Assembly (NCBI GenBank): GCA_902805495.1
Contig: CADCTH010000616.1
Location: forward strand, 1-14,404
Length of the DNA: 14,404 nt
DNA from: an uncultured Actinomycetospora sp.
GTDB taxonomy: Bacteria > Actinomycetota > Actinomycetes > Mycobacteriales > Pseudonocardiaceae
Direction of reading: 5' to 3'
Part shown: piece after piece, positions 13,567 to 14,404 of the stretch
Numbering within the stretch: the first letter of the stretch is position 1
How the letters are laid out: each line of letters begins with the position of its first letter
The notes under the pieces: model-generated
Told to the model about the DNA's origin: nothing
The model's input: the letters and a program-made list of their open reading frames with translations, nothing else
The model's database searches: none
Program-made: the position numbers and the translations under genes

Positions 13567-14404
13567 ATGGCGGGCGTCGAGGTCGGCATCAAGAACCTGA
13601 CGAAGTCGTTCGGCAGCTCGACCATCTGGTCGGACGTCACGCTGACGCTTCCCGCGGGTGAGGTCAGCGTCCTGCTGGGCCCGTCGGGCACCGGCAAGTC
13701 TGTCCTCCTGAAGTCGATCATCGGTCTCCTCAAGCCGGAGAAGGGCTCGATCTTCATCCACGACACCGACCTCGTGCGGTGCTCGGAGTCGAAGCTCTAC
13801 GAGATCCGCAAGCTGTTCGGCGTGCTGTTCCAGGACGGCGCGCTGTTCGGGTCGATGAACCTGTTCGACAACATCGCCTTCCCCCTGCGTGAGCACACCC
13901 GCAAGGGCGAGAAGGAAATCTCCGACATCGTCATGGAGAAGCTCGACATGGTCGGGCTCTCGGGCGCGGAGGACAAGCTCCCCGGCGAGATCTCCGGCGG
14001 CATGAAGAAGCGTGCCGGCCTGGCCCGCGCCCTCGTGCTCGACCCCGAGATCATCCTGGTCGACGAGCCCGACTCCGGCCTCGACCCGGTGCGCACGGCC
14101 TACCTGAACCAGCTGCTGGTCGACCTGAACACCCAGCTCGACGCGACGATCCTCATCGTGACCCACCACCTGGGCACGGCGCGGTCGCTGCCGGACAACA
14201 TCGGCATGCTCTTCCGCCGCAACCTCATCATGTTCGGCCCGCGCGAGGTGCTGTTGACCTCGGAGGAGCCGGCGGTGCAGCAGTTCCTCCAGGGCCGGCG
14301 CGTGGGCCCGATCGGCATGTCCGAGGAGAAGGACTCCAACGACCCCAACGCGCAGTACGACGAGGACGCGTCGGGCGGCCTGGAGGACACCCGCGACGAC
14401 GAGG
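13567..14404 (+). CDS. mkl: ABC transporter ATP-binding protein Mkl/MceG (MlaF-like), 3' end outside window
   Basis: An open frame of 279 codons with no stop before the window edge. It is the ATPase of Mce-type lipid importers; in mycobacteria one MceG serves several Mce complexes. The full nucleotide-binding fold is present: Walker A GPSGTGKS (38-45), Q-loop Gln89 in VLFQDGALFGSM, the Mkl/MlaF-type signature ISGGMKKRAGLARAL (142-156), Walker B IILVDEPDSGLDP (162-174) and switch His200 in IVTHHLG. The tail after residue 250 is acidic (MSEEKDSNDP, DEDASGG), like the C-terminal extension of MceG. The ATG at 13567 follows GGGAGGA 4 bases upstream. YrbE/MlaE permease and Mce genes may lie downstream but are not visible here. 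Confidence 0.93.
   Translation, partial: MAGVEVGIKNLTKSFGSSTIWSDVTLTLPAGEVSVLLGPSGTGKSVLLKSIIGLLKPEKGSIFIHDTDLVRCSESKLYEIRKLFGVLFQDGALFGSMNLFDNIAFPLREHTRKGEKEISDIVMEKLDMVGLSGAEDKLPGEISGGMKKRAGLARALVLDPEIILVDEPDSGLDPVRTAYLNQLLVDLNTQLDATILIVTHHLGTARSLPDNIGMLFRRNLIMFGPREVLLTSEEPAVQQFLQGRRVGPIGMSEEKDSNDPNAQYDEDASGGLEDTRDDE

Noticed and set aside
12795..13766. 323-codon - strand frame across rplL and the start of mkl
   Set aside because: Ser- and Ala-rich antisense product that overlaps two well-supported genes and has no plausible start signal.

Overview
The window looks like a piece of chromosome from a high-GC actinobacterium. GC is very high throughout, GTG starts are common, and neighbouring genes often overlap by four bases (GTGA or ATGA). 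Gene order is the best taxonomic clue. The block tRNA-Thr, tRNA-Met, rpmG, hadA-hadB, tRNA-Trp, secE, nusG, rplK, rplA, rplJ, rplL, mkl follows the order I recall from Mycobacterium tuberculosis, while an aspC gene just before secE is a Streptomyces-like trait. I infer a Pseudonocardiales-type actinomycete. This rests on recall and inspection; no search was run.

Layout. (1) Positions 1-1985, + strand: a lipid gene cluster with the C-terminal part of a WS/DGAT acyltransferase, a short alpha/beta-hydrolase remnant that seems to have lost its middle, and an intact monoacylglycerol lipase. Each gene overlaps the next by four bases. (2) 2047-3411, - strand: cinA, convergent with the lipase, with a long inverted repeat between them. 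(3) 3708-5243, + strand: a one-TM GGDEF-EAL protein with a degenerate GGDEF site and an intact EAL site. (4) 5280-6611, + strand: tRNA-Thr(GGT), tRNA-Met(CAT), rpmG and the hadA-hadB dehydratase pair. (5) 6628-8825, - strand: a secreted SGNH lipase and an AspC-type aminotransferase. (6) 9006-13263, + strand: tRNA-Trp(CCA), secE, nusG, rplK, rplA, an L10-type leader with an attenuator hairpin, rplJ, rplL and a strong terminator with a UUCG loop. (7) 13567 to the end, + strand: Mkl/MceG, the ATPase of Mce-type lipid importers, open at the window edge.

How the genes work together. Region 6 is the translation and transcription core: the SecE translocase subunit, the NusG elongation factor and the L11/L1 and L10/L12 stalk proteins. 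The L10 leader is the clearest regulatory element. Much of the rest concerns lipids: storage-lipid synthesis (WS/DGAT), acylglycerol hydrolysis (lipases), fatty-acid dehydration (HadAB) and probable lipid import (Mkl).

I found no convincing new defence, mobile or biosynthetic system. The observations most worth a second look are the internally deleted hydrolase, the competing pairings and upstream start codon in the rplJ leader, and the long acidic N-terminal extension of NusG.
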